This document shows, piece after piece, positions 32,994 through 45,300 of a stretch of 64,000 bases of DNA. The stretch lies in NCBI GenBank assembly GCA_004802645.1, contig SRKS01000005.1, positions 806,001 through 870,000 on the forward strand, in the 5' to 3' direction. The DNA is from Amesomyces nigricolor (Eukaryota > Ascomycota > Sordariomycetes > Sordariales > Chaetomiaceae). The notes beneath the pieces were generated by a model that searched no databases, was not told where the DNA came from, and saw only the letters and a list, made by a program, of their open reading frames with translations. Every line of letters begins with the position of its first letter. Positions within the stretch are counted from its first letter, which is position 1. Position numbers and translations under genes: made by a program.

Positions 32994-33754
32994 ATGAAGG
33001 TATTGCGAGATCTGACGCGATGCGCCAGAACGTACAAGCCCCGAGCTGCCGCTTCCTACTTTGTGGAGGTGCGGCACATGAAGATTGGATACGTTTCTTT
33101 TACCAAGGCCTGCTCAGGTGAGACCGTGAGATAAGAGAAGCGCAAGAAGAGTCACCCCCTTGTTATCACCCAAGAGCTTCCGCTCGCACAACAAAGCCAC
33201 GTTTCTCAAAGTCTGCCTCTGGAATATGTCGTTGACGAGGCAGAGAGCCCCTCCCTTGCGTGCCGGTTCACCATCCACGGGTACGAGACCAGACCCACAT
33301 GATGGCGGCACGTCTGCCTTTTTCCGGGACAAGGGCTTGTCCGAAAATGATCCTGACAGGGCTGAATGGTATTTCGTCGACCGGGGCATCGTCTCGTTCG
33401 CAGTCCACCGCAAGCCTCAAGGAATAATAACAGGTTCCTCACTCCCGACTCCTTCGACATCTTTCCCCCTAAACTGGCGGTCAACCAGCTCCCACTGTTG
33501 TATGTGTCGTTTAGCCAACGACGGGCCCGAGCACACCCTGGAGAGTGTGAGTCGATGACGGATGGCAGCTACTATTAATATCTTGTGAAGCGGCCCCGCA
33601 ACATCAGGGATGACGAGAAGGGGCAGAAGCTCCTGCTGAGTATAACGAGCTACTCGCACGCGTCGCCGACGACCCTCGCCGCAACACTAACAGCCTGGCC
33701 TACGTCGTCGTGGCAGCCCGGTGGCGCAAGCGCTATGTCGAGCCGAAGTTGTAG
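32994..33754 (+). pseudogene. Possible gene relic with shifted frames (unrecognised)
   Basis: Protein-like segments occur in successive frames of one strand: MKVLRDLTRCARTYKPRAAA (32994), LPLEYVVDEAESPSLACRFT (33177 frame), FFRDKGLSENDPDRAEWYFV, NNRFLTPDSFDIFPPKLAVN, YLVKRPRNIRDDEKGQ and AEYNELLARVADDPRRNTNS followed by RWRKRYVEPKL and a stop at 33752-33754. Stops and frame changes separate them. I could not join them with canonical introns, so a decayed gene is likelier than a spliced one. No family is recognised. Confidence 0.3.
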
Positions 33755-34159
33755 AAGGATTCTTGGGTTGGTTTGTTTGGCGAGGTGTAAGTGGGGTGAC
33801 GGACTCCAAGAGGATGTTTTGCTTAGTGAAGGATGCTTGGGCGACGGCGTTGTTGGGGGTGTTGTAACGTTGTCGATGGAGGAGCGGCCCAGCGGGCCTG
33901 CGCCGCCGGTGGAGGAGGCGGGGAGCAAATACCTGATTATTGGAGGTTGGTGATGTGCGCAAAAGGATTCTCCCCTTGTCGTCGTGTCTCTTAGCGTTGT
34001 AACTTGTTCGCATTAGCTTCGGCCTCACTCTCCCTTTTGAGGCCCTTTTGAACTCTATCTACAAGATGTTTGTCGCCCAGTGGATATTGGATTACCCAGG
34101 CAACTTGTATTTCCCTCGAAAGACGCCGAGTATCGAAAATACGCATTCTAACACGTTGT
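33755..34159. other. Intergenic
   Basis: A frame ending at 33953 continues out of the relic, but nothing in it is recognisable. Confidence 0.35.
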
Positions 34160-35344
34160 TCAGTGCCTGGGCCACTTCCTCTCAATGGGCTTCTTCTTCC
34201 TGATATAGATCGTCGGATCGCAGGTAACGAATCCACTGCCCGGATGTCGATGGTACACATCGTAAAACTGGCTCAGCCAGTGGGTGGGGCCATAGTCACT
34301 GTGATAGTCAGCTGATGTTACATGACCTTGCACTACCAGGGAAAAGAACGGTCTTACCCCCAGAAAATTCTCTCAACGCTCTTGAAATCCTGGTCAGCCC
34401 CGTCATGCCAGTACGTGAACTGCTTGAAGATTGCCCCCGGCTGGAGGTTGGCCTCCTGAATAACCTGGAGCACGCTGCTGTTGAGCGTGGAGTCGAAGAC
34501 CAGCGTGTTTTTGTCAATCTTGAGGATGCCCTCCTTGATGTACCCTTCGGGGTCATATGGGGCGAGGTTCTCCTTGTCCCGCAGCTTTGCCTTTATCGTG
34601 GGCACTCTGAGATCGTCCTCGGTTGGTATCTCGAACGTTGTGAATGGTATGTCATTGTCTCGCAGTCTCTTTTGGACCTTTGTCAGGCACATGGCAATGT
34701 CCATAAGGAAGAGGTTCCTCCACTTGGGTATGTGCGACGGCCCTGTGTAGCGGCCGTCAGTCTCCCGCCCGAATATCGTTTGCCGGGTAAAATGGATGAT
34801 CTTGTAGATTTTGACATCCGCTCGCTTTAGACTTTGATGGAAAGCTGATACCATCTTCGGGTTCTCATACTCTTCCAGAAGTGGCCTAAGGAAGTGGCGG
34901 CTGCCGGAGGTTTGGGATGAAACGTCGTAAAACGCGAATTCCTCGCGGTGTATCCTTTCCATAAATTCGTCGAGGGGGTCAAGGGGCAAATCCGCTGGCG
35001 TCTTGGAGCTCCGCTTGAAATATTTGCGCATGAATAGAGGCCTGGGCAGGGTATCCAAAAAGTCGCATATCCTGATGCATGTCAGCATGTAGTCCCCTAG
35101 AACAGCCACCATCGACCCTGTGCCATACGTACTCTTTCTCACTTGCATTCCACACTGCATCACCGAATCTCCCTTCTTGTGCAGCCTGAAATGCTCGGTA
35201 GATGTGCTCCGGCACCTCCAGTTTGTCATTGACGAGGTACTTGGCGCGTGCTGTGATCCATTTGCGCTCACTATACGTTAACGCGATGATGTCGCCAGGT
35301 TTGATCTTCCTGAGGCCCAGGTTGCAGATTTTTTCTTCGGCCAT
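34160..35344 (-). CDS. Hypothetical protein (354 aa)
   Basis: Exons are 35344-35133, 35071-34358 and 34298-34160, with introns of 61 and 59 bp, giving 354 aa. The last exon (DYGPTHWLSQFYDVYHRHPG...ERKWPRH) is open and reached through GTAAGA...CACAG with a CTGAC branch-like site, which fits better than the stop read straight on. The protein is mixed alpha/beta and soluble, with no signal peptide or membrane helix. It contains KPGDIIALTYSERKWITARA near the start and LVFDSTLNSSVLQVIQEANL in the second half. I recognise no domain. Codon use is less biased than in the neighbouring housekeeping genes. Confidence 0.65.
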
Positions 35345-36201
35345 TTTTCTGGTTTGCCGTTCGTCTGTCCGTTGGAAATGGCTTCAGATGAATGTGCGGA
35401 GGTCTAACTTCGATAGGGAGGACGCCTGGGTGCGCCCCCCCTGGAACGAGTGTGGCTGTGCAAGCAGGTTTGCTGCAGATGTTGTCGCAGCGGAGACGGT
35501 CGGCGTCAAGTGGCGACAGGGAAAGTTTTACATTCTTAATGACCATGAAAATGTTGAGCTCAAGTCTCAGCGCGTTTTATGACCGCCTTAATTTTAAACC
35601 GTCTATGGCCCATTGTCCTCGGACCTTGGCCTCGTGACTAAGATGGCCATATGACGAAGCCTAACGCCATTGCCGCTCTGCGCTCGGTGCTGGTGGCAGT
35701 GTCACTAGTAGCGAATAAAATCATCGTTGTTGTGAAAGAAGCCGCTGGTTCCTTTTACAGTGTTGGTCTGTTGGTTTGTTGGCCTGTTGGCCCGTTGGGA
35801 TCATTTGATGTTGGCTCTGGGCCGCCCGCGGCTCGTGAACCAACAACGCCACAATCTCCAGAAAGCCCTGCCAGCAAGAAGACCCGGCGCTTGCGAGCAA
35901 ACTACGTGATAGCGTTTGCAGGGTTACCGGATACAGTACCCAGTCTCTGATGTCTTTTCGGAAAAGCTTTCAGTTGAGTCCTTGTAACCTTGTTCTGAAG
36001 ACTCAAGAGCACATGAGGCCCCATGATCCCTGTTTGTCAGTATTTAACCACCAATTCCAACCCGAACATGCCCACCACAACTGCCATCACAACTTACACA
36101 AAAGGTGAACAAGCCGGTACCCGCCCAGGCAAACCTTTTACACCAGGGGAAAAAAAAGTCTGAAGACCTCTGGGACTCCAAGAGTGCAAAAGGAAAGGTC
36201 A
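35345..36201. other. Intergenic, weak 99-codon frame only
   Basis: An ATG frame at 35651-35950 has a hydrophobic start and a KKTRR patch, and spans a TGTTGG-type repeat at 35760-35815. It has no family features, so it is not called. Confidence 0.35.
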
Positions 36202-36282
36202 CGATCCACCCAGGGCTCGAACCTGGAACCTCCTGATATACAGAATCGTAGTCAGACGCGCTTCCAATTACGCCAGCGGACC
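36202..36282 (-). tRNA. tRNA-Arg (anticodon ACG) with short intron
   Basis: The minus strand folds into a full cloverleaf. The acceptor arm GGTCCGC pairs with GTGGATC (two G-U pairs), the D stem GCGT with GCGC, the anticodon stem TCTGA with TCAGG, and the T arm CCAGG-TTCGAGC-CCTGG; the discriminator is G. The loop CTACGA carries anticodon ACG and is interrupted after position 37 by eight bases (TTCTGTAT), the standard intron site. The total is 81 nt, 73 nt mature. A TTTT pol III stop follows about 12 nt downstream. Confidence 0.92.
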
Positions 36283-37535
36283 TTGTTGAAGCTGCCGCGC
36301 CGATATCATGGTTGAGGAATGGGTGGCAGAGGGTGTCCCGGGTGCGGTGGTGGAGTGCGTCGCGAAGGTTTCAACTTCTGAGCGGAAATGTGCGAACTTG
36401 GTGGATACGCCAGGGATAGCCACCATACGAGGCGACGGGAACAAAAAAAACTCTGAAGAGAAGGCGCCCGAAGGTCGAGTTCGCGATGCACGCGTTTCCG
36501 CGGTCGAAGGAGGTTGTCGGAGGAAAGAACGATCGAGACTCGGGTCAAGGAACACGAGACAGGTTTCGCCGTTTTGGATGCCCGGACCCTAACCCTTCGC
36601 TGGATGAAGTGGCACCGGCCTCACAGGTTAAGGCTGCATCGATCTGCCGGGTCGTCAATATAAGGTTAGACAGCACTTATGAGGGATTATACCGATCCAA
36701 GGAACTGGGTATCGATGATGCAAAGGTGCATTTTCGAGGGTTCTTTGCCATCTGTCCGTGGCCATCGCAGCTCGGATGGCGTTCCTGGCCTGGACCTAAG
36801 TGGGGCGCTGTCCACTCAGGGGCCGGGCTGTTGTGCACCCCCGCCCCTGAATTAACAACCCCACGCATGAAAGCAGCGACGAACGGCTGATCGCCTGAAA
36901 ATTTGGCATCAGATCATGTCTGGTCCAGCTGGCGTTCTGGTCCTGGAATTATTGACTTCGCAATACGGGCACATGGGCCTTGCGAGCCTTGGAGGCCAGA
37001 ACAACCCCCAAAAATACACCGCAAGATCCCGGAACACGGGTGTTCCCGCCGCGGAGATGTGGTGGGAATCGGGACTCTGCCGGGGACCGTGTTGGGTGCC
37101 GGCCGGGAGAGCTGAGTCAGCCCATTTTCTTAGCAATTGTGAGCTGATGCCCCTGTTGTGACCTGGAATCCCCGCGAAAAATGCTGGACGAGCCGCCCCC
37201 GCCCGTCCAATCGAGGCATCCCAATTCCTCATCACCCATCCCAGAAATCCATGAAACCGGGACGCAACCTCGAGGCGACCACCGGCCCTCGGAGATGCGT
37301 AATCCTGTGTCGATCGAACGCCTCGCCCGGTGGTCCCACCACCGCCGGGGACGTCAGGCGAGACCGCGCGCTGCAACTCCGAGCGAAAATCGCAACGGCG
37401 GGTGTGTGTGAGAGGATGAGGCTTGTCGACGGCCGCGCCGGCGGGCGATCGGGTGGGGCTTCAAGATAAATACCGCCCGGGTCCCATGGGGTAGTCCACG
37501 TAGAGCAGATCCGCACCGACATATATAAGACGGCC
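36283..37535. other. Intergenic / flavohaemoglobin promoter
   Basis: The region holds an inverted repeat TCAGGGGC...GCCCCTGA at about 36817-36851, and a TATATAA just before the flavohaemoglobin start. Frames of 70-155 codons on both strands lack features. Confidence 0.4.
37522..37528 (+). promoter_or_regulatory. TATA box of the flavohaemoglobin gene
   Basis: TATATAA lies 7 bases upstream of the first in-frame ATG (37536) and 112 bases upstream of the second (37641). In filamentous fungi, transcription usually starts some 30 bases after a TATA box, which would be past the first ATG. Confidence 0.5.
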
Positions 37536-38912
37536 ATGAACATCTTCCTTCCCCAGCTTCTGAAGAGAGGAGTCCAGAGAGGAGGCATCAGACTCACCAC
37601 ACAAACAACTCAGATCCGCCGCTTATCAGCATCGCCCATCATGGCCGCCGTCACCGCCAACCAGATCGCCATCGTCAAGGCCACGGCGCCCGTCCTCAAG
37701 GAGCACGGCGTCAAGATCACCACCGTCTTCTACGAGAACATGATCCGCGAGAACCCCGACCTCAACAACATCTTCAGCACCACCAGCCAGACCACCGGCC
37801 GCCAGCCGCGCGCCCTCGCCGGCGCCGTGCTCGGCTACGCCACGTACATCGACGACCTCCCCAAGCTCTCGCACGCCGTGCAGCGCATCGCCCACAAGCA
37901 CGTCTCACTCCAGGTCACCCCGGAGCAGTACGACATCGTCGGCAAGTACCTGATCCAAGCCATCGGGCAGGTCCTCGGCGAGGCGGCGACCCCGGACATC
38001 GTTGACGCGTGGATCGCCGCCTACGGCCAGCTCGCCAACGTCTTTATCAACCTCGAGGGCGACATGTACAAGGCCAACGCGGCCGAGAACTGGGTCGGCT
38101 GGCGCAAGTTCCGCATCGTCAAGAAGGTCGCTGAGAGCTCCCTCATCACCTCCTTCTACCTCGCCCCCGTCGACGGCGGCCGTCTGCCCAAGTTCCTCCC
38201 CGGCCAGTACATCAGCGTGCAGCTGCCCGTCCCGGAGCTCGGCTACCTCCAGAGCCGGCAGTACTCCCTGTCCGAGGGCCCCGTCGAGAACGGCGAGTAC
38301 TACCGCATCAGCGTCAAGAAGGAGGACGCCGCCGAGGCCGGCATCCCCGGCCTGATCTCCAACATGCTGCACGGCAAGTTCAACGTCGGCGACGAGCTCG
38401 AGGTGTCGCACCCCCAGGGCGAGTTCTTCGTCGACCCCGCCGATGCCTCCAAGGCCGGCGTGCCCGCCGTCCTCATCTCCGCCGGCGTGGGTGCCACCCC
38501 GCTCAAGTCCATCCTCGACAGCCTGACCTCCGGCCCTGGTCGCAAGCCCCCTGCCGTCACCCGCCCCGTCTCGTGGATCCACTCAGCCCGGTCCAGCGCC
38601 ATGCAGCCGTTCGGCGAGGCCGTGCGTCAGACGTGCCGCGAAAATGAGAACGTGAAGGCGAACGTGTTCCTGGCCAATGTTGGCGCCGAGGACCAGGTTG
38701 GTGTGACGTATGAGTTTGGGTCGATGCGCATGGACTTGGCGAAGCTGGACAAGGAGAAGGATCTGTTCCTGGGGAACGAGAAGGCGGAGTACTTCCTGTG
38801 TGGCCCGGAGCCGTTCATGGTGGATACGCGCGCTACGCTGGTCAGCATGGGCGTGGATCAGAGCAGGATCTTTTTGGAGTTGTTTGATACTGGTGATGTT
38901 CCGCCTATGTAA
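37536..38912 (+). CDS. fhb1: Flavohaemoglobin (nitric oxide dioxygenase)
   Basis: This is a single exon of 458 aa (423 aa from the second ATG at 37641). The globin domain has B10 Tyr in FYENMIRENP, E7 Gln in TTGRQPRALAGAV and proximal His H122 (H87 of the short form) in IAHKHVSLQV. The FAD domain has RQYSLSEGP and the NAD domain ISAGVGATPLKSIL and YFLCGPEPFM. The enzyme converts nitric oxide and O2 to nitrate using NAD(P)H, protecting against nitrosative stress. The 35 residues before the second Met are Arg/Thr/Ser-rich with no acidic residue (LLKRGVQRGGIRLTTQTTQI), a probable mitochondrial presequence. Alternative starts could give mitochondrial and cytosolic forms. From about 38640 codon choice shifts from C- to G-ending. 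Confidence 0.96.
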   Translation: MNIFLPQLLKRGVQRGGIRLTTQTTQIRRLSASPIMAAVTANQIAIVKATAPVLKEHGVKITTVFYENMIRENPDLNNIFSTTSQTTGRQPRALAGAVLGYATYIDDLPKLSHAVQRIAHKHVSLQVTPEQYDIVGKYLIQAIGQVLGEAATPDIVDAWIAAYGQLANVFINLEGDMYKANAAENWVGWRKFRIVKKVAESSLITSFYLAPVDGGRLPKFLPGQYISVQLPVPELGYLQSRQYSLSEGPVENGEYYRISVKKEDAAEAGIPGLISNMLHGKFNVGDELEVSHPQGEFFVDPADASKAGVPAVLISAGVGATPLKSILDSLTSGPGRKPPAVTRPVSWIHSARSSAMQPFGEAVRQTCRENENVKANVFLANVGAEDQVGVTYEFGSMRMDLAKLDKEKDLFLGNEKAEYFLCGPEPFMVDTRATLVSMGVDQSRIFLELFDTGDVPPM

Positions 38913-41900
38913 AAGGGGGTTGTTAGAGTAGATGGGCAAGAGAAAGAAGGAAAGGGGGGCTTGGGTACAGAAATAGCGGGATGGGGTTTGGAGTTGTCGG
39001 GTTTTTCTTTTGGATTTTAAACTTGATGTCTCCTTTTGTGCTGTCGCTCCGTTAAAGATAGGATACCTGGAGGAGAATAGAAGCATCGTCTCTGCTTGCT
39101 CTGGACGTGACTGGGTGTGCTTCTTATGAATGAGAGGGCTTGTGCATTGTAAGGGTGTGGTCACCAGACTTGAGCGAATGGAGGGTGGCCTGCGAGATGC
39201 TGTGTTGGGTGCTCTCCTGCCGGATTGAGCTCTGGATGGTTCACACCTGTTGGGGACCCCTCTTCTGGTGTTGATGTTCCTCCGCGGAGGGTTGGGGGAC
39301 AAGTCCGGTAAGTGGTGGTTGGAGAGGGGGGGGGGTTGGACGGTAGGGAAAGTGTCAAAGGCCGGTTTGGAGGTTTGGGAGAAAGCATCTCCTCGGATAC
39401 ACGGCGGGCTGTGGTCACACTGGTGAGGCGGTTTGATGGGAGTTCGGCGTGGCCGCCGCCCTATCCGTGCAGGACTGGGTGGCTGAGGTAAGTGTAAATT
39501 TGAACCTAAAATTGCAACGGCTTCTCGAGACGCCAGTGTCATTCAGGGGAGGTTTAGCCGTTTGATACAACTGAAAGACGGATTCGGCCAGAACCTTTTG
39601 CGCCTGGTGGCAGGGTTCATTTGTCACGCCGCGGCCAGCGGTGTGTGTTGGGAATGCGGTTCTGGATGAATAGAGCTATGTGCGCAGTTTCAGGAGACTG
39701 GAAACTGCACAGTCCATTCCTGGCAACGTATTCTCTGCAAATCCAGCCCCTTAATCTGAACCATCAATTGCGTGTGCTGTTCTCCTCATTTGTGACCACG
39801 GCTGCTACCTTTGCTGCTTGAGTTTTGGTTTGATGGCGTCTCTCACTGGGTGTTGTCCGAGTTCGCGACGTTGTTCTGACGGTGCCAACGGTCCTGCCTG
39901 ACACTGTTCTTCCTGCCGCTTGTCGGCAGCTGGCGGAAAGTCGTGCAGGCGCCCCACTTCCCGCACAGCCAAGCAAAACGGCTCGGATTGGCACGCCCAG
40001 GGTCTCCTGACATCACCTGGCAACGGCAGCCCCTGAGTCGGGACCGCAAGTCAACAACAGGAGGTCGGCCGGAGATGTGAAAATCGGAAGACTGGGAGAT
40101 TACGACAGCAGGGAGATAACGGCATGTAAGCAAAAAAGAGGGTTGTCTGAAGCAATACTCATTGCGTAGAGGCATGACGTTCGCCTCCGACGATTCGATA
40201 GGGTGAGAGAGGCGGCAGGAGGCAAATGGTGATAGCACCGACATTAGTTCATTTCTTCCCGTAGAAGAGGGGTCCAGAACGTGGGACCGCTTCCATTTCC
40301 TGGCAACCAGCACGTCTCTTGCAGGAAGGGACGGTGTCGTTGGAGGTCCCAGACGGGCAGGTGCAGAAATCTTATAAACCACCCCCCCTTTCAAATTCTG
40401 ATTATCCTCCCTCCTCCATTTTCGCCAAATGAATGTGCTGTTCAGCTCACCCGCTCACAAGCGTCGGTGCCCCCCCCCCCCCAGAACTCAAATCCATTCA
40501 AGCATGAGCCATATCGTATCATGATGTGTCTCAAGTAATTCCGGGTTGCTCTTCAGTGATGCTCAGTCGTCAGTGAATGGCGCTGACACGATGATCTCGA
40601 TCGGAGCCCTTCATCATAAAGAAAGTTGTGGGGGTTAGCTCAAGCGCCTGTGGTCCCGCCACGGACATCCGACACTCGGCAACGCACGTCAATCCGAGCC
40701 CGATTATGCAAGGGAGGGAGTGCGGTATATGCGCCAGCTGTGCCCGGTGTAAACTACCCTGGTTCATAGTTTAAAAGAGTCTGTTCTCCGGAGATGTACT
40801 CATTGGAGAATTAGTGTCATGGATTCTGTTTTTTGCATGGTGCAGGAGGTTTGGCTGACGGCTCTGTCCACGAACCAGCGGGGCAATTCGCAGGAGGGTT
40901 GCCAGTCATGTAGGACAAGATCTCAATCTCGATGCGAGGCTTGTGTTACGGCCCAACTTACACGCAAGTGGGTTGTTTGTGGTAGGTATGGAACGTCAAC
41001 TCTCTGTTACTACAAAACGGCACAGGTCCCAAGACTCTGTCCATCGTTCTCTCTGCCACTTCGCCCCTGAAATGCCACACTCCCTCTTCCGAAGCCACCT
41101 TGACCGAATGATCGAGACTCCGACCCTCCCAAAGATGCAAATCTCGCCCCCAATTGCATAGAATAAAACCTACCAGATGGGTCCACGGGACCCTACCTCT
41201 TGTTGAGCCGCGAAACGGCACGAGTTCATCACCACACGGCAAGACGGCCTTCCATAACGAGATGGCCAACTGCGCGGGGAACCCTTCGGAGGGGCGATTT
41301 GCGACGGGCTGAGTCTCTTGATCTTTGCCTTTCCTGGCGTGTGGATGGCCATGGGGGCGACTTGTCATTCCACCCCCGCTATAGAAATAGCCTTGTGACG
41401 GCACATTTCTGGCATCAACGGGTGGAGGCAGGTTGAAATGTAACATTGTAACCCCATGGATACTGGAACCCGCGAGCCCAAGAACCATCCGATGTGATTC
41501 GGGGTGATCGGAATGCTTCTGCAGACCTCGACCGAGTTTTTCACGGCGGAATGGGGGCGAACTCTGGAAAAGGGGTCACAATAGCCGGGTGGATGGGGCA
41601 GCGGGGGGAACACGGCACTTCTGAGGGGTAGTCGAGGTAGGGATAAATATGTATTGGGCAAGACGGTTGTTGGTGGATGTTTGAGTCGGAACTTGTGTTC
41701 GGGAGTCGATAAGACGATTTAGCAAGGTTGGTGGAGCATGAAGAAAATGGCGAGCAGAAAATGTTGAAGTCGACAACATCCTAAGGACCTGGAACAACCT
41801 GGCTGTTCCAAGAAGCTCGTCCATCTTCTACACAGCTTCGTCGTTTCTGCGGGGCGGAAGAAATCAACCTCTGTCGCGAAGCTCACTGCCGCCACTGACG

Positions 41901-42345
41901 CGTTGCCGTGACGCCGTCGACCTCGAGTGGCTCCTTCCTCCCACCAGAATTTCCATCCCATTTTTGGGAATTCAAAATTTTCACTTCACCTCAGAACAGT
42001 AAACCACTTGTGGCTTTATCTTTTGCCCCACCACTTGCTGCCGACCGATTGCTCCCGTTCTTCGCCTGCGTATAAAGCCGACGTTGCGTTTTCTTTCTCT
42101 CTTCTGCGCACTCGCTTCCTCACAACTCGCAACCACGCACCACCAACAACCTCCATCTTTCTCATGTTGTGATATTTTCTCCATCTATCGCAACATAGCG
42201 TTGTTCTTTGCCGTGCTTTTCTCTTTTCTGGGCGCATCTTTCGCATCTTCTTTCCTCTGTCAACCAGCAACTTTCCTAGCATCCATCGATTTCACCACAT
42301 CCTCACCGCTACACGGCCGCGTTTGCTCCGGCGGGCGACTGCACC
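38913..42345. other. Intergenic (3.4 kb) before the PKS
   Basis: The region holds a 13-C tract at 40470-40482 and CT-rich leader sequence before the PKS start. A 319-codon minus-strand frame (38583-39542) is antisense to the flavohaemoglobin end and is not called. I see no tailoring or regulatory gene here. Confidence 0.4.
42071..42076 (+). promoter_or_regulatory. TATA box candidate for the PKS
   Basis: TATAAA lies 270 bp upstream of the PKS ATG, within a CT-rich region typical of fungal promoters. Confidence 0.4.
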
Positions 42346-45300
42346 ATGCCGTACAAAAACCCCATCGCGGAACCTATCGCAGTCGTTGGTTCCAGCTGCC
42401 GCTTTGCCGGCGGTGTCACGACGCCGTCGCGCTTGTGGGAGCTGCTCAACAATCCGACCGACCTCGCGAGGGACATCCCACCCCAGAGGTTCAACATCAC
42501 CGTAAGTCGTATCATGCTTCATTGCAACCTCATCACAGTTGAAACTGTTACTCATCTTCTTCATCAGGCTTTCTACCATCCCGATGGCGAGTACCACGGG
42601 ACCACAAATTCGCCCAAGGCCTACTTCATCGAACAAGACCACCGCGTTTTCGATGCAAGCTTCTTCAACATCACGCCTCGCGAGGCTGAGGCCATTGACC
42701 CTCAACAACGCATGCTGCTTGAGGTCGTGTATGAAGCTCTCGAGTCGGCTGGCTACACTCTTCATCAGTATGCTGGCGAGAAGGTCGCTGTGTTTGCAGG
42801 CCTCATGACCGGCGACTACGACACCTTGTCTCAGCGCGACGAGCTAGACACCAGCCAGTACTATGCGACTGGAAACGCGCGCTCAATCTTGTCGAACCGT
42901 ATCTCCTACTTCTTCAACTTCAATGGTCCATCAATGACCATCGATACCGCCTGCTCCTCGAGTCTTGTCGCACTTCATCAGGCCGTTCTCAGTTTGCGAT
43001 CCGGAGAATGCAAGATGGCTTGTGTCGCCGGCGCAAACCTCATTCTCACTCCCGAGCAGTTCGTTGTCGAATCCAACCTTCACATGCTCAGCCCGACTGG
43101 CCGTTGCCGCATGTGGGATGCCGGCGCAAATGGGTACGCTCGTGGGGAAGGCATTGCTGCCCTGTTTATCAAGCCATTGAGTCAGGCGCTTGCAGACGGC
43201 GATCGCATTGAGGCCATCATCCGCGAAACGGGCGTCAACTCGGACGGCCGTTCCCGCGGTATCACCATGCCGAACTGGAAGGCGCAGTCGCAACTGATTC
43301 GCGACATCTACAACCGCTCCGGTCTGGATTCGTTTTCACCCGAAGACCGCTGCCAGTACTTCGAGGCTCACGGCACAGGCACCGGCGTTGGCGATCCCAA
43401 CGAAGCGCGCGCAATCGAAGATGCATTCTTCCGTCACAACAACAACGGAACCGTCAGCGAGCCGTCGTCCAGCCTCACAAACAAGCTCCTTGTTGGGTCC
43501 GTGAAAACGGTCATTGGTCACACTGAAGGTGCCGCGGGCCTGGCCGGGCTCTTGAAAGTCATCCAAGGAATGCGCAACAGCTCGGTGCCCCCCAACCTGC
43601 ACCTTGAGAAGCTCAATCCGGCTGTTGAAAAGTACTACAGCCACCTGCTTGTTCCTACCTCGACTGTTGCCTGGCCCACCGTTCCGACTGGGCAGCCCAT
43701 GCGTGGAAGTGTCAACTCTTTCGGCTTCGGCGGCACCAACGCCCATGCGATCGTGGAGCAATACGTTCCCGAGATTCACGACTCGGTCGCAAAGAGCTTC
43801 TGCTCAGATCTCACGCTGCCAAAGCAGATCCAGTCTACCGACTGCATCATGAACCTCAAAATCGGCCTCCCGCTTGTTCTTTCAGCACCGTCCCAAAAAG
43901 CCCTATGCGCCATCGCCCGTTCATATCGCGACTTCCTTCGCAGGGGCCCGAAGGCTTCCTCGGAAGAGATCGCCTGGCACTCTTACGCTTGGCGCACGGC
44001 TTTTGCTTTCCGGCTTTCCGTCTCTGGTCTGTCAACGTCAGACGTTGTTGGCAAGCTCAATTCTCTCATTGCGAAGACTGAGAGCTCATCTGCCACCGCC
44101 CTCGGTACTCGCGCCCGGCCGGCCAAGGAGCAGCCCAAGATTCTCGGCATCTTCACAGGACAGGGCGCACAATGGGCCACAATGTCTCGTGCTCTGTTCC
44201 TCTCCAGCAATATTTACAGCAGCACGATCCGGTCGCTGGACAAAATTCTGGCGGCATGCCCTGACCCGCCTTCCTGGTCACTGGAGCAGGAGATCTTGGC
44301 CGATCAGTCCCAGTCTAATGTGTACAAGTCCTCGGTCTCTCAGCCGCTTTGCACCGCCGTCCAGATTGGGCTTGTTGTTCTCCTTCGCCACCTGGGGATC
44401 AACTTCCACACGGTTGTTGGCCATTCCTCTGGTGAGATTGCTGCAGCATTTGCGGCAGGCCGGATCTCAATGCGCGAGGCTATTCTCATCTCGCACTACC
44501 GCGGGTTGGGTGTGCACATGGCATGCGGTGCCAACGGGGCCAAGGGTGGCATGCTCGCTGCAGGCCTGAGCAAAATCGATGCTGCCGAGTTCTGTGGACA
44601 GAAGAAGTACACTCACGGCTTGTGGATTGCGGCCAGCAACGCGCCGTCCAGCGTCACCCTTTCTGGCGACCTCGACCTGGTGCAAGAGGCCTGCAAGGAT
44701 TTGACGGAACAGAAGAAGTTTGCTCGCCTATTGCAAGTTGACACGGCCTACCATTCTCCGCACATGGAAGCAACCTCGGCCAAGTATCTTGAGTGCTTGT
44801 CCTCCTCCAATATCGTACCGACGGGCGGCAACGGTACTCACTGGGTTTCTAGCGTTTACGGGATTGGAGAGCCCGCAGACGCAGAACTCGCTGCCTTGTA
44901 CTGGAAGAAGAACATGGTCAAGCCCGTCTTGTTTAATGAGGCGATCGGTACAGCCCTGAAGATCTTTGGACCATTCGACTGCGCTATCGAGATTGGGCCG
45001 CATCCGGCGCTTAAGGGCCCTGTCACGCAGACCATGAATGAAAAAAACGGCTCCTTCATTCCGTATTCCGGCCTCCTTGACCGCAAACTAGATGATCGCG
45101 AGGCCTTCTCGGACTTCCTGGGTTGGATGTGGACTCAATTCGGTTCTTCGTCTGCTCAAATCCGCCAGTTCGTCATGGGTTCCTTCCACCCTCAGATTGC
45201 CGCGACCAGACTCACCGATGCGCCATCGTATCCCTGGGATCACTCTCAGACGTTCTACCGAGAGTCGAGGATCTCTCGCCAGTACCACTTCAAAACGGAG

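Noticed and set aside
35651..35950. 99-codon ATG frame with hydrophobic start
   Set aside because: Spans a simple TGTTGG repeat and has no recognisable family; insufficient evidence for a gene.
38583..39542. Minus-strand frame of 319 codons at the flavohaemoglobin 3' end
   Set aside because: Overlaps the end of a certain gene in antisense, composition is Pro/Arg/Ser-rich, and no domain or good start is visible.
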